Shown: positions 1 to 7,992, counted from the stretch's first letter. The stretch: 12,717 nt of DNA from Roseiarcus sp050015935 (GCA_050015935.1 JBEKAL010000098.1:1-12717), one strand, 5' to 3'. Notes: generated by a model not told the origin, from the letters alone. Numbers and translations: made by a program.

Positions 1-212
1 AGCGTGAACACATCTTTCGATTCCATCGCCCTGCCTCGCATGCCCAAACCTTCGCAGCATGCAGGGCTCGAACGCCGCATTCAACCGCCGGCCAATTCCA
101 CTTGGAACGTCGAGGAACCCCTTATTTCATGACGTCGCGGTCGTTGCGATACGCGCCGGGCCGGCCTGCGCGAAGGTTGGCGAATGAACCAATGCCCAGC
201 AATCCCCGATGT
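1..212. other. Noncoding left edge, no gene recognised
   Basis: This stretch lies downstream of the minus-strand acyltransferase. The short open frames crossing it resemble no known protein and overlap the acyltransferase antisense, so I call none of them. The only structure noticed is a weak inverted repeat, with 7-bp arms GCCCTGC at 28-34 and GCAGGGC at 61-67. The loop is long, so a terminator call is not supported. Confidence 0.5.
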
Positions 213-1661
213 TCACCTGATGGGTTTCCGGTTGTCGTTCTCACATCGGCTTTCGCGAGCCAAAATCCCCCGGGGCGATGGCGCGCTCGCCAACGCTCGC
301 GGCTCTTCGCCGATGAGTCGAGACCCGAACGGAACAAAGCGCAAGGCGGCGGTCGCCGCGAAGGCGACGAGCAGCGTGCCGCCAAAGACGATCATGGCCT
401 TCGCGATGGCGAACAACGGAACGTCCAGCAAGGCATATTGCAGCCAGACGAGCGGCGCATAGTGCAGCAAATAAATGCCGAAGGCGTTCTTCGACAAACC
501 GTCGAATAATCGCGAACGAACAGCGCCAAAGCGCAAGCAAGCCGCCATCACGAAAAAGAAGCCGCTCGCGCCAGCCAACGCAAAGCCGACGTCGGCGGCG
601 ATTTGCAGCATCAACGGGGTGGATGTCGCATAGGTCAATGTCAGCCCGGCAAGCCCCATCCAGAGCAGCAGGGAAGCGAGCGCGCATACCAGCCAGACGC
701 TCCAGCGCCGCGCCAGCATTCCCTCGGGGGCGAGCAGGCCTCGCTCGAGGCCGTGCGCCCCAACCCCGAGACCCGCTAGGTAATAGACGGCATAGAGCAG
801 CGGGCGGCTGAGCTGGAGCGAAAGCGGTCCGTGTTCGGACCAATTCCAGGGCGTGAAGGCAAGCGCCAGCGGAACATAGGCGAGGGCGGCAGCCGTCGCC
901 AAGCCGATAAAGTACCGGCCCGGACGGGCGGTGGCGTGGGATGACAAACGGCCGAGAAACGCGACCCAATGGGGGGCGAAGCGGCGCAGCCCGGCAGGCG
1001 CGATGGTCAACGCCAACAGCAGCCATAAGAACCACATCGGCCCGTTGGGCCAGAAGGGCAGCGCCAGGAAGCGCCGCCCATAGGCGATCAGACTCGGATC
1101 GACCGCCATCACGCGGTAGGCCGGATAAAGCGCGAGCGGCACGACGACGATCACGCCGAAAACAAAGGGAACGCCCAGCCGCAGCAATCGGTCGCGTAGA
1201 AACTTCCGGCTTCCTTTGCGGGCGAGACTGGGCCACGCGAATAGAGCCGAGAGAAAAAACATCAGAGACATCAGATAGACGTCTTGCCAGGCACAGAACA
1301 GATCGAACCCAAACCAGCGGTGACTGTCGACGATCGGAAAGGCGCGCCATCCATAAGGCGGATGATCGAAAGGAACCGCGGACGAGCTTACGGACCAGAG
1401 GTAGGGCAGAACAGAATGGAAGGCCAGCACGATAAGAATGACAAGCCCCCGCAGATTTCTAAGAGCCAGACTGGATCTGGCGTCGCCGATTTGCTCGATT
1501 GCACGCCCGTCGGCCGGCGCGAGGCTGCCTGCCGCGGCGAATTGGCGCTCAACCGCCGCCCCATGCCTCCCGGTATCCAGCGCGGGGGGCCCTGCAGTCC
1601 GTCCGATGAACGGTAGCACGCTCGCCTCCGATGGCGAGCGCGCCACCCTCGCCTGGATCAT
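213..1661 (-). CDS. Acyltransferase 3 family integral membrane protein
   Basis: This looks like a polytopic acyltransferase of the OafA/OatA type (acyltransferase_3), a family that moves acyl groups onto sugars, lipids or other envelope molecules at the cytoplasmic membrane. The 482-residue product has about ten hydrophobic segments between residues 70 and 445. Family marks are an LRxLRG stretch leading to a histidine in the first membrane segment (H82 in LAFHSVLP), the FFLSALF...RDRLLRLGVPF region at 135-166, PMWFLWLLLAL at 208-218, and a C-terminal LSKNAFGIYLLHYAP at 389-403. The first 60 residues are non-membrane and longer than usual for the family, so the true start may be downstream, but no internal ATG precedes the first membrane segment. 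The substrate cannot be told. It lies beyond hpnG on the same strand, but about 490 bp of apparently degenerate DNA separates them, so operon membership is doubtful. Confidence 0.85.
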   Translation of the reverse strand: MIQARVARSPSEASVLPFIGRTAGPPALDTGRHGAAVERQFAAAGSLAPADGRAIEQIGDARSSLALRNLRGLVILIVLAFHSVLPYLWSVSSSAVPFDHPPYGWRAFPIVDSHRWFGFDLFCAWQDVYLMSLMFFLSALFAWPSLARKGSRKFLRDRLLRLGVPFVFGVIVVVPLALYPAYRVMAVDPSLIAYGRRFLALPFWPNGPMWFLWLLLALTIAPAGLRRFAPHWVAFLGRLSSHATARPGRYFIGLATAAALAYVPLALAFTPWNWSEHGPLSLQLSRPLLYAVYYLAGLGVGAHGLERGLLAPEGMLARRWSVWLVCALASLLLWMGLAGLTLTYATSTPLMLQIAADVGFALAGASGFFFVMAACLRFGAVRSRLFDGLSKNAFGIYLLHYAPLVWLQYALLDVPLFAIAKAMIVFGGTLLVAFAATAALRFVPFGSRLIGEEPRALASAPSPRGILARESRCENDNRKPIR

Positions 1662-1681
1662 CGCCGCGCGGCGCTTCGATC

Positions 1682-1699
1682 ATGGGAAGTTGATCCCAT
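1682..1699. promoter_or_regulatory. Short inverted repeat just upstream of the acyltransferase start
   Basis: ATGGGA (1682-1687) and TCCCAT (1694-1699) form a perfect 6-bp inverted repeat with a 6-nt spacer, about 20 nt upstream of the acyltransferase start. The position would suit an operator or a small 5' leader hairpin. No matching promoter hexamers were identified, and a repeat this short can occur by chance. Confidence 0.2.
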
Positions 1700-2018
1700 C
1701 CGATCATCTCACCGAGCCCAGAAGTCTCACGCTGGAATTGATCAACGCCCCGGGCAAGAGAGGCAGTCCCCTATTTGCCTATATCGCTCGACATTCAACC
1801 GAGTTCAGCAGTTTGGATCGTTGGGCATCGACGAGATAGGCTCGGACACTGCCTAGCCGACATGCCCGGATGGCCTCAGTTTCAACCTCATACTGCGCCG
1901 GTTCGGCTCGCCCGACAAGCCTGACCCGCGAATGCGCCTTGTCGATGGGCGTCGGGCCGGCCCTCCGCCCTGTCCGGAGCCGGGACGCATCGAATTTTCG
2001 CTCATCGAGACGGCTTTG

Positions 2019-2105
2019 TCATGTCCGGACGGCGCTCGCCGCCAGCGCCGAGGCGGTGATCGGGCCGAAGCCGGGAATGCTCACCGCGCCCGGGCCCGTC
2101 TGGGC
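2019..2105 (-). pseudogene. IS110-like transposase remnant
   Basis: On the minus strand, an open stretch ending at the TGA at 2021-2019 reads VSIPGFGPITASALAAS. This closely resembles the helix-hairpin-helix motif (xIPGxGPxTAxxL) in the C-terminal half of IS110/IS116/IS902 family transposases. The usual continuation (acidic residue, SGR, AWLGL, SGGK) is missing after the stop, and no other recognisable transposase domain lies in 1662-2153. It therefore looks like a decayed fragment rather than a functional element. No insertion ends or target duplication can be seen. The assignment rests on one short motif and needs a translated search. Confidence 0.42.
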
Positions 2106-2153
2106 GCTTGGCGAGACACGCATCGAAGGCGCGCGATCGGCGGCCCGGATTGA

Positions 2154-2885
2154 CTAGGCTGGGAGCGGCTCGGTTCGCTGCAGGGTTGGACCTGCAGCAT
2201 TCAAGAGATGGCTTTCCAATACGGTTGGGCGCAATAGCGATGCGAAGTGAGGGCCAAGCTTGTTGCGGCCCCGGAGGAGCGCTCTGAAAGCGATCAATGC
2301 GTCACCTGTGACACGCACCAGCGATGGAATTTGGGAGGGCTTGCAGAGCAGCGACTGCACCACGGCGCCGATTGCAACTGTGCCGTCCGGTCGTAGACCG
2401 ACTTGCGTAGCGGGCGGCAGTTCTCGGAATACAGGATCGGCGATGACGCGCACCGCAGCAAAGGGCACGCCGAGTTCATCGGCGAGAACCGCAGACTGAA
2501 ACGATTCCATGTCCACGGCTGAGGCGCCGGTCTTGGTGTGGAGACGACGCTTGTCGATCGGGTGAAGCACGGGATCTGCAACGCTCACGATGTTGCCCAG
2601 TACGGCGCCTGAGAGGCGCTCCACGAGCCGCATCGACCATTCGATATCGGTCTCAATGCACCGATCACCGGACATCACGCCCGTCGCGATGACCCAATCA
2701 CCCGCAGTCAATTGCGAACTGAGGCCGCCGGCGACGCCGAAGCTGACGATCCCCGTCGCGCCGGCGGAAACAGCTCTCCTGATTGCACGCGCCCGGAACC
2801 CCACGTTTCCTGCGCAGGCGAATACGCTCACTCCAGGCGCCGAGGCGATCCTGGCTTCCGCTTTCAGCCCGGTGATAACGATCAA
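2154..2885 (-). CDS. hpnG: Hopanoid-associated nucleoside phosphorylase HpnG
   Basis: A 243-residue protein of the purine nucleoside phosphorylase/MTA-SAH nucleosidase fold. In hopanoid producers HpnG removes adenine from adenosylhopane on the route to ribosylhopane and bacteriohopanetetrol. Visible family features are FGVAGGL at 49-55, AVDMES at 123-128 (the VDMES-type ribose-binding motif) and a downstream aspartate in VIADP (D150) at the base-binding position. The start is TTG, preceded at 5-nt spacing by a strong AGGGGG Shine-Dalgarno, and no ATG offers a better N-terminus. It follows shc after a 90-bp gap instead of the ATGA overlaps seen upstream. Codon use looks less GC-biased than in shc-hpnE. 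The last 25 or so residues (from LLRPTV) look like an extra tail that runs into a hairpin and the degenerate region. The function is assigned from family and context. Confidence 0.88.
   Translation of the reverse strand: MIVITGLKAEARIASAPGVSVFACAGNVGFRARAIRRAVSAGATGIVSFGVAGGLSSQLTAGDWVIATGVMSGDRCIETDIEWSMRLVERLSGAVLGNIVSVADPVLHPIDKRRLHTKTGASAVDMESFQSAVLADELGVPFAAVRVIADPVFRELPPATQVGLRPDGTVAIGAVVQSLLCKPSQIPSLVRVTGDALIAFRALLRGRNKLGPHFASLLRPTVLESHLLNAAGPTLQRTEPLPA
2177..2198. repeat. Perfect 8-bp inverted repeat in the 3' end of hpnG
   Basis: GCTGCAGG (2177-2184) and CCTGCAGC (2191-2198) are perfect complements around a 6-nt spacer, giving a stable potential hairpin inside the last codons of hpnG. 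No T-run follows on either strand, so a classical intrinsic terminator is unlikely. It falls in the unusual C-terminal tail of the protein, next to the degenerate region. Confidence 0.4.
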
Positions 2886-2890
2886 TAAAG

Positions 2891-2896
2891 CCCCCT
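2891..2896 (-). promoter_or_regulatory. Shine-Dalgarno of hpnG supporting the TTG start
   Basis: On the minus strand AGGGGG stands 5 nt before the TTG at 2885-2883. This is the strongest ribosome-binding signal near the 5' end of hpnG and decides the start codon. Confidence 0.6.
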
Positions 2897-2909
2897 CACT
2901 GCTCGCCCG

Positions 2910-2938
2910 ACCATAGACTAGCTCACGGCGCCGCTCAA
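2910..2938 (-). promoter_or_regulatory. Candidate sigma70-like promoter for hpnG
   Basis: In the shc-hpnG gap the minus strand carries TTGAGC (2938-2933) and TATGGT (2915-2910) separated by exactly 17 bp. Each hexamer matches four of six consensus positions. Transcription would start near 2903 and give a leader of about 18 nt containing the AGGGGG Shine-Dalgarno. This is a pattern match only. Confidence 0.35.
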
Positions 2939-2975
2939 GGTCCAGCCGGCGACGGCGCGGCGTTCGCCAAGGGGA

Positions 2976-4952
2976 TTACATGCCGAACATCGCGGCGCGG
3001 CTGTTGCCGCGCTTCAGATTGCGATAGCGGGCGAGCGCCCAAAGCGGGAAGAACTTCGAATAGCCGTGATAACGCAGGTAAAACACCCGCGGGAATCCCG
3101 TGGCGGTATGAAACGCCTCATTCCAGAAGCCGTCCGCTCCCTGTGTCGCGGCAAGATAGGCGACGCCGCGCGCGACCGCCGGATGATCGACTTCGCCGGC
3201 CGCCATCAGTCCGAGCAGCGCCCAGGCTGTCTGCGAGGCGGCGCTGACCGATGGCTCGAACCCTTTGTAGTCGAGCTTGTAGCTGTCGCCGGACTCGCCC
3301 CAGCCGCCGTCGGCGTTCTGGATGCGCACCAGCCATTCGACGGCGCGGCGCACTGGCTCCGATCGCAGATCCTGGCCGGCCGCGCCGAGCGCGCAAAGCG
3401 CCGACCAGGCGCCGTAGATGTAGTTCACGCCCCAGCGGCCGAACCAGCTTCCATCCTTTTCCTGGGCCGCGAGCAGCGCGTCGATTCCTCGCGCCAGGGA
3501 AGCGCTGGTCGCGCGCGTCTCGCCGAGCTGGGCGAGCATGGAGACACAGCGCGCGGTGACGTCGGCCGTCGGCGGATCGAGCAGGGCGCCATGATCGGCG
3601 AAGGCGATGTTGTTGAGATAGTGATAGGTGTTGTCGGCGTCGAAAGCGGCCCAGCCGCCGTCGCGGCTTTGCAATCCCTCGACCCATTCGCGCGCGCGGG
3701 CGATCGCTTGCGCATGATGTCCGGCGGCTGCGCCGAAGCCTTCGCGGTCCGCGCGATCCATCGCCATCGCCACCACGGCGGTGTCGTCGAGATCGGGATA
3801 ATGCGGGTTGTCGTATTGGAACGCCCAGCCGCCCGGTCGGACGTCGGGACGCTGCGCGGCCCAGTCGCCCTTCACGTCGAGGATCTGGCGCGGCTTCAAC
3901 CATTCGAGTCCAGCGCGCGCCTGCGCGTCGCCCGCGGCGTCGCCCGCTTCGAGCAGCGCATGGACCGCGAGCGCCGTGTCCCAGACCGGCGACAGGCAGG
4001 GCTGGCAATAGGCTTCGTCCTTGCCGACGATAATTAGCCGCTCGATCGACTGGCGCGCGACGACGAGATCGGGATGGTCCGGCCGATAGCCCAGCGCGTC
4101 GAACATCAGCACAGCGTTCGCCATAGCGGGAAAGATGGCGCCGAGACCATCCTCGCCGTTGAGCCGTTCCGTCACGAAAGCGACGGCGGCGTCGATGGCG
4201 CGGCGGCGCGGCGACGGCGGGAAGAAAGGCTCTGCGAGCTTGAGCAGCGTGTCGACGGCGCCGAAGAACTTCACCCATCCCCAGGCCTGGTGCGCGCCCC
4301 TCGGCCAGTCGCGCACCGTCTCGGGCGGCGCGGCGAAGAGTTCCGCGATGTCGACGCCTCGCCGATTGACGGCGCGCGGCTTCAACGCCTGCAGCACGAG
4401 GAGGGGCACGAGCACGGTGCGCGCCCAATAGGAGACCTTGTCGAGATGGAAGGGAAACCAGCGCGGCAGAAGCATGATCTCGACCGGCATGGTCGGAACG
4501 CCGCTCCAGGGGATTGCGCCGTAGAGCGCGAGCAGGAAGCGCGTGAAGACATTGCTCCTTGCGGCGCCGCCTCGCGCGAGGACGGCTTCGCGCGCGCGGC
4601 GCATGTGCGGCGCTTGCGGATCGTCGCCGATCATTTTCAAGGCGAAATAGGCCTTGACGCTGGCGCTGATGTCGAACGGGCCTTGGTGGAAGAGCGGCCA
4701 GCCGCCGTCGGCGCCCTGGACGCGCCTGAGATAGGCGGCGATCAGGCGCTCCAGTTCGAGATCCGGTTCCTCGCCGCGGAAATGCCGCAGCAGCACATAT
4801 TCGGCCGGGATCGTCGCGTCGGCCTCGAGTTCGAAGCGCCAATGTCCGTCCTCACGCTGACGGGCGAGAAGCGCTTTCGACGCCAGGGATATATGACGCT
4901 CCAGCGCCTCGGACGAAGGCGCATCCTGGGCGCGGTCGAAAGCGATATTCAT
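2976..4952 (-). CDS. shc: Squalene-hopene cyclase
   Basis: Shc (HpnF) cyclises squalene to hopene and hopanol, the committed step of hopanoid synthesis, as a monotopic membrane enzyme. The 658-residue product has the normal family length. The catalytic DxDDTA motif (DLDDTA, D387/D389/D390) is intact, just after a GGWAFQY segment. Several QW-type repeats are visible: QREDGHW and QGADGGW near the N-terminus, then QSRDGGW, QEKDGSW, QNADGGW and QGADGFW in the C-terminal half. The C-terminus carries the expected FYLRYHGYSKFFPLWAL segment. I chose the ATG at 4952 because it forms an ATGA overlap with the hpnE stop and has an AGGTG ribosome-binding site upstream. The frame also stays open to an ATG at 4997, which would add 15 atypical residues inside hpnE. 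No frameshift or loss of key residues is seen. Confidence 0.97.
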   Translation of the reverse strand: MNIAFDRAQDAPSSEALERHISLASKALLARQREDGHWRFELEADATIPAEYVLLRHFRGEEPDLELERLIAAYLRRVQGADGGWPLFHQGPFDISASVKAYFALKMIGDDPQAPHMRRAREAVLARGGAARSNVFTRFLLALYGAIPWSGVPTMPVEIMLLPRWFPFHLDKVSYWARTVLVPLLVLQALKPRAVNRRGVDIAELFAAPPETVRDWPRGAHQAWGWVKFFGAVDTLLKLAEPFFPPSPRRRAIDAAVAFVTERLNGEDGLGAIFPAMANAVLMFDALGYRPDHPDLVVARQSIERLIIVGKDEAYCQPCLSPVWDTALAVHALLEAGDAAGDAQARAGLEWLKPRQILDVKGDWAAQRPDVRPGGWAFQYDNPHYPDLDDTAVVAMAMDRADREGFGAAAGHHAQAIARAREWVEGLQSRDGGWAAFDADNTYHYLNNIAFADHGALLDPPTADVTARCVSMLAQLGETRATSASLARGIDALLAAQEKDGSWFGRWGVNYIYGAWSALCALGAAGQDLRSEPVRRAVEWLVRIQNADGGWGESGDSYKLDYKGFEPSVSAASQTAWALLGLMAAGEVDHPAVARGVAYLAATQGADGFWNEAFHTATGFPRVFYLRYHGYSKFFPLWALARYRNLKRGNSRAAMFGM

Positions 4953-6241
4953 GGCCAAACACCTGTGGCGATACGAGCTTGCGGCGCGGTGGCGCACATC
5001 TCGACGATGATCGAAGCGGCCTTATAGCCGGAACGCACCGCGCTTTCGATGGTTGCAGGCAGGCCGGTCCGCGTCCAGTCGCCGGCCAGCGCGACATTGT
5101 CCCAGCGTGTGCGGGAGGAGGGGCGCTTGGCGTTCTGCGCCGGCGTCGCCGCGAATGTCGCCCGCCTTTCCTTGACGATCCGCCAGGGCGGCAAATCCGG
5201 CGGAAGCCCGCTCAGCGCGGCCGCCTCTCGCCAGATTTCGGTCGCAAGCTCCTCCCGCGGACGGTCGATGAGCCGGTCGGCGCCGCTGATCGTCGCCGAC
5301 AGATGCTCCGGATAGGCGAACAACCACTCGGTCAATCCGTTGACGACTCCCAGGACCATCGGCTGACCCCGCGGCGGCGTCTTTCGGAAATGGGCGTTGA
5401 CGATGGCCCTGAACTCGTCGGGCGCCTCGAGGTCGGGAAGCAGATCCTGAGCCGCCCAGGGCGGGACGGCGATCACCACCGCCTCGTCGCGGGCGAGCGT
5501 CTGGCGCCCGGCCTCGAAATCGAGATCGACGGCGCGCTCTCCCTCGAAACGGATGCCGCGCAGACGCTCGCCGAAGCGCACCGTCGCGCCGCGCGCCGCC
5601 AGAAAGGCCAACGCCGGATCGACGAAGGTCGGAGAAAGCCCTCGGCTCGCGATCAGCGGGCGGCACGCCCGTCCGCCCGCCCCGAGGGTCTCGCGCAGGA
5701 TCGCGGCCGCAAGGGCGGCGGAGCCCTCCTGCGGGTCGGTGTTCAATCCGGCGAGCAGCAGCGGACGCCACAGCCTTTCATAGAGAGGACCGGCGCAGGA
5801 CATCGCCTGGGCGACCGTCGCCGTCGCCGGCGCGACGAGCATGGCGAGCGGAGCGAAATATTCGCCCAGCGCCGTTCCGGGCGCGCGCCGCCTCCGATCC
5901 AGGAGCCACCAAGGCGCGCGGCCTTCGTTGGGTCGCAGCCGCCAGCGCTCGCCGCTCCGCAGGTCGGCGAAATCGAAGACGGCGGAGCGAGGGCCGTGCA
6001 AACTGCCGAGCGACCCGATCCGGCCGAGATAGTCGAGCGCCGCGTGGTTGCCGGAGAGCAGCAGATGGTTGCCATTGTCAATGACGAGGCCGAGGGACTG
6101 GTCGTAGTGGGATCGGCAGCGCCCTCCGGCAGCGGGCGCCGCCTCGTGCACGACGACGCTTAAGTCCGCTTCGACGAGGCGCACCGCGGCGCTCAAGCCG
6201 GCGAGACCGGCCCCGACGACATGGACCGTCCGGCCGCTCAT
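4949..6241 (-). CDS. hpnE: Hydroxysqualene dehydroxylase HpnE (FAD-dependent)
   Basis: HpnE is an FAD-dependent amine-oxidase/phytoene-desaturase-like enzyme that reduces hydroxysqualene to squalene, the last of the three HpnCDE steps. The 430-residue protein starts with a dinucleotide-binding GAGLAG motif (residues 10-15), followed by the flavin-contacting E33 and a GGRCRS stretch around 39-44. The C-terminal FAD motif NVALAGDWTRTGLPATIES (about 382-400) is also present. The length fits the family. Its ATG overlaps the hpnD stop as ATGA, and its own stop overlaps the shc start in the same way, so translation is probably coupled through hpnD-hpnE-shc. A carotenoid desaturase-type function is the main alternative, but the neighbours argue strongly for squalene synthesis. 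Confidence 0.95.
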   Translation of the reverse strand: MSGRTVHVVGAGLAGLSAAVRLVEADLSVVVHEAAPAAGGRCRSHYDQSLGLVIDNGNHLLLSGNHAALDYLGRIGSLGSLHGPRSAVFDFADLRSGERWRLRPNEGRAPWWLLDRRRRAPGTALGEYFAPLAMLVAPATATVAQAMSCAGPLYERLWRPLLLAGLNTDPQEGSAALAAAILRETLGAGGRACRPLIASRGLSPTFVDPALAFLAARGATVRFGERLRGIRFEGERAVDLDFEAGRQTLARDEAVVIAVPPWAAQDLLPDLEAPDEFRAIVNAHFRKTPPRGQPMVLGVVNGLTEWLFAYPEHLSATISGADRLIDRPREELATEIWREAAALSGLPPDLPPWRIVKERRATFAATPAQNAKRPSSRTRWDNVALAGDWTRTGLPATIESAVRSGYKAASIIVEMCATAPQARIATGVWP

Positions 6242-7059
6242 ATGACGCCGTAGCGCAGCAGGGCGCCCAGAATTCGCAGCCGGCTCGCCTTCGCGCGTCG
6301 CCGGGGCGGCGCGAAACCATCGGCGACCATCCTGTCGAGGATGGAGCGATAGGCGGCGGCCATCAGCCGCGGCGCCCGCACCGTCGCCCGCGGCGCGGAG
6401 GCCATGATGGGTTGGGTCTGCTCGAAATGCCAGCGCGCGCGCGCCGCGACCTCGGCGCAGGCGGCGGCAAGCTTGGGGTCCGCCGCCGCCGCCAGCGGCT
6501 CATCGGTCGTCACGGCCGCCGCGGCGAGCGCCTCACGGGGCAAGTAGAGCCGGCCGATCGCGGCGTCCTCGTCGATGTCGCGCAGGATGTTGGTGAGTTG
6601 AAGCGCGCGCCCGAGATGATGGGCCAGCGCCTCGCCGGGTTCCGCAGCGAGGCCGAAGATGCGCACCGACAGGCGCCCGACCGAGCTTGCGACGCGGTCG
6701 CAATAGAGGTCCAGCGTCCGCCAATCCGGGGCGCGGATGTCGCGCGCCGCGTCCATCGCCATGCCGTCGATGACGGCGTCGAATTCCTGCCGCCTCAGGC
6801 CGTAGCGGCGCACGGCCTCGTCGAGCCCGGTGAGATGGAGCGGCGCCCGTCCGGCGAAGAGCGCAGCGATATCGGCGCGCCAGCGCTCCAGTTCCGCCAT
6901 GCGCTGCGTCGAGGATGAGGACCCGCGCTCATCGGCGACGTCGTCGACCTCCCGGCAGAAGCCGTAGAGGGAAAACATCGCCTCACGCCGATGCTTGGGC
7001 AGGATGCGCATCGCCATGTAGAAGGAGCTGTGCGCCGCAGGCGCCGCTTGTGGGGTCAT
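6238..7059 (-). CDS. hpnD: Presqualene diphosphate synthase HpnD
   Basis: HpnD belongs to the squalene/phytoene synthase family and condenses two farnesyl diphosphates into presqualene diphosphate. The 273-residue protein has both aspartate-rich motifs: REVDDVADE (36-44) and NILRDIDED (157-165), the latter followed by GRLYLP. These motifs bind the Mg2+-diphosphate of the substrates. Its ATG overlaps the hpnC stop and its stop overlaps the hpnE start, both as ATGA. It is told from its paralogue HpnC by the canonical second motif (NILRDIxED rather than NHLQDCxED) and by gene order. Phytoene synthase would be the alternative reading outside this context. Confidence 0.95.
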   Translation of the reverse strand: MTPQAAPAAHSSFYMAMRILPKHRREAMFSLYGFCREVDDVADERGSSSSTQRMAELERWRADIAALFAGRAPLHLTGLDEAVRRYGLRRQEFDAVIDGMAMDAARDIRAPDWRTLDLYCDRVASSVGRLSVRIFGLAAEPGEALAHHLGRALQLTNILRDIDEDAAIGRLYLPREALAAAAVTTDEPLAAAADPKLAAACAEVAARARWHFEQTQPIMASAPRATVRAPRLMAAAYRSILDRMVADGFAPPRRRAKASRLRILGALLRYGVI

Positions 7060-7931
7060 GTGCGCACCTTCGGCCGGGTTCGGACGGCGCGGATCAGCGC
7101 CGAGGGCAGACAGCGCAGGACGCCGAGTCCGCCGACCAAGGCGAAGCCGCCCTTGCCGAGATGGACGCCCTGGCTCAGCGGATCGCGGCTTTCCAGGGCG
7201 TGCGCGAGGCGCCGCGCGAGACTCTGGATCGCAGCGACCTCGAGGGCGAGCCGGAGGCTTGCGATCTGCAGGATGAGCGTCGCGCCGCGCTCCGTCAGTT
7301 CAAGAGCGCGGCGGGCAAGCTCCGCAAGGGCGCCGAGCAGGGCGGGGGAAGCGTGCGCGGCGCCGAGCATCTCGATCGAAGCGCCGTGCGCGGCGAGAAC
7401 GTCCTGAGGCAGGTAGACACGGTCGAGGCGACGATAATCCTCGGCGCAGTCCTGAAGATGGTTGATCACCTGCAACGCCGCGCACAGCGCGTCGGAGGCC
7501 GGCCAGATCGCCTCGTCCTCATCATGCACGTCGAGAACGAAACGGCCGACCGGCGCCGCCGAGAGCCGGCAATAATCCATCAGTTCCGCCCAATCGGCAT
7601 AGCGGCTCTTACGCACGTCGAGACGGAACGCGTCAAGGAGATCGAGGGCGTGTCGCGGGCCGAGGCCGCGCTCGCGCAAGGCGAGGCGCAGAGGTTCGGC
7701 TTCCGGATCCCGCGGGCCGCCGCCGCAAAGCGCATCGCCGAGATCGTCGAGCATCGCGAGCTTCCGATCCGGCGAGAGCGTCGGATGATCGGCGACATCG
7801 TCGGCGGCCCGCACAAAGCGATAGAAGGCGAGAATGGCGCCGCGATGCCGGTCGCTCACGAGCCATGACGCGACGGGAAAGTTCTCGTCGCGATGGGTCT
7901 TGCCGGAAAGCGTCTCGGTCGCAGTCGTCAT
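7056..7931 (-). CDS. hpnC: Hydroxysqualene synthase HpnC
   Basis: HpnC is the second squalene/phytoene-synthase-like enzyme and converts presqualene diphosphate to hydroxysqualene. The 291-residue product shows the first Asp motif as RAADDVADH (41-49). The second is the HpnC-type variant NHLQDCAEDYRRLDRVYLP (157-175), in which the canonical Asn-Ile-Leu-Arg-Asp is changed to Asn-His-Leu-Gln-Asp. The ATG at 7931 is preceded by GGAG at a spacing of about 5 nt. The stop overlaps the hpnD start. A gap of 61 bp separates it from the small ORF upstream, and I saw no convincing promoter there, although a separate promoter or read-through from hpnB would both be possible. Confidence 0.95.
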   Translation of the reverse strand: MTTATETLSGKTHRDENFPVASWLVSDRHRGAILAFYRFVRAADDVADHPTLSPDRKLAMLDDLGDALCGGGPRDPEAEPLRLALRERGLGPRHALDLLDAFRLDVRKSRYADWAELMDYCRLSAAPVGRFVLDVHDEDEAIWPASDALCAALQVINHLQDCAEDYRRLDRVYLPQDVLAAHGASIEMLGAAHASPALLGALAELARRALELTERGATLILQIASLRLALEVAAIQSLARRLAHALESRDPLSQGVHLGKGGFALVGGLGVLRCLPSALIRAVRTRPKVRT

Positions 7932-7936
7932 GCGCG

Positions 7937-7940
7937 CTCC
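7937..7940 (-). promoter_or_regulatory. Ribosome-binding site of hpnC
   Basis: GGAG on the minus strand, 5 nt before the hpnC ATG. It marks independent translation initiation at the first gene of the hpnC-D-E-shc coupled block. Confidence 0.5.
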
Positions 7941-7992
7941 ACTTCGCCACAGGCGCTAGGATAAGCCCGGACAGGCTGTATCCCGATGTGAA

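Larger units (their letters stand above)
1662..2153. other. Degenerate region between hpnG and the acyltransferase
   Basis: About 490 bp without a recognisable intact gene. Short open frames exist on both strands but match nothing I know. The only recognisable coding trace is the IS110-like motif near 2019-2105. The minus-strand frame past that stop stays open to about 1790, with unfamiliar sequence. Position and content suggest a rearranged or decaying segment at the end of the hopanoid cluster. Confidence 0.5.

Noticed and set aside
28..67. Inverted repeat as a terminator for the acyltransferase
   Set aside because: The arms are only 7 bp with a loop of about 26 nt, there is no T-run, and it lies about 150 nt after the stop.
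1870..2157. Plus-strand open frames in the hpnG-acyltransferase gap
   Set aside because: There is no recognisable similarity or convincing ribosome-binding site, and they run antisense to the IS110-like motif.
3118..4842. Very long Arg-rich open frame on the minus strand inside shc
   Set aside because: It is a different frame of the same strand as a clear squalene-hopene cyclase. Its Arg/Ala-rich composition is the usual artefact of GC-rich coding DNA.
4953..4997. Longer shc start at 4997
   Set aside because: It would add 15 residues unlike the family and lie inside hpnE. The ATG at 4952 has an ATGA overlap and a ribosome-binding site.
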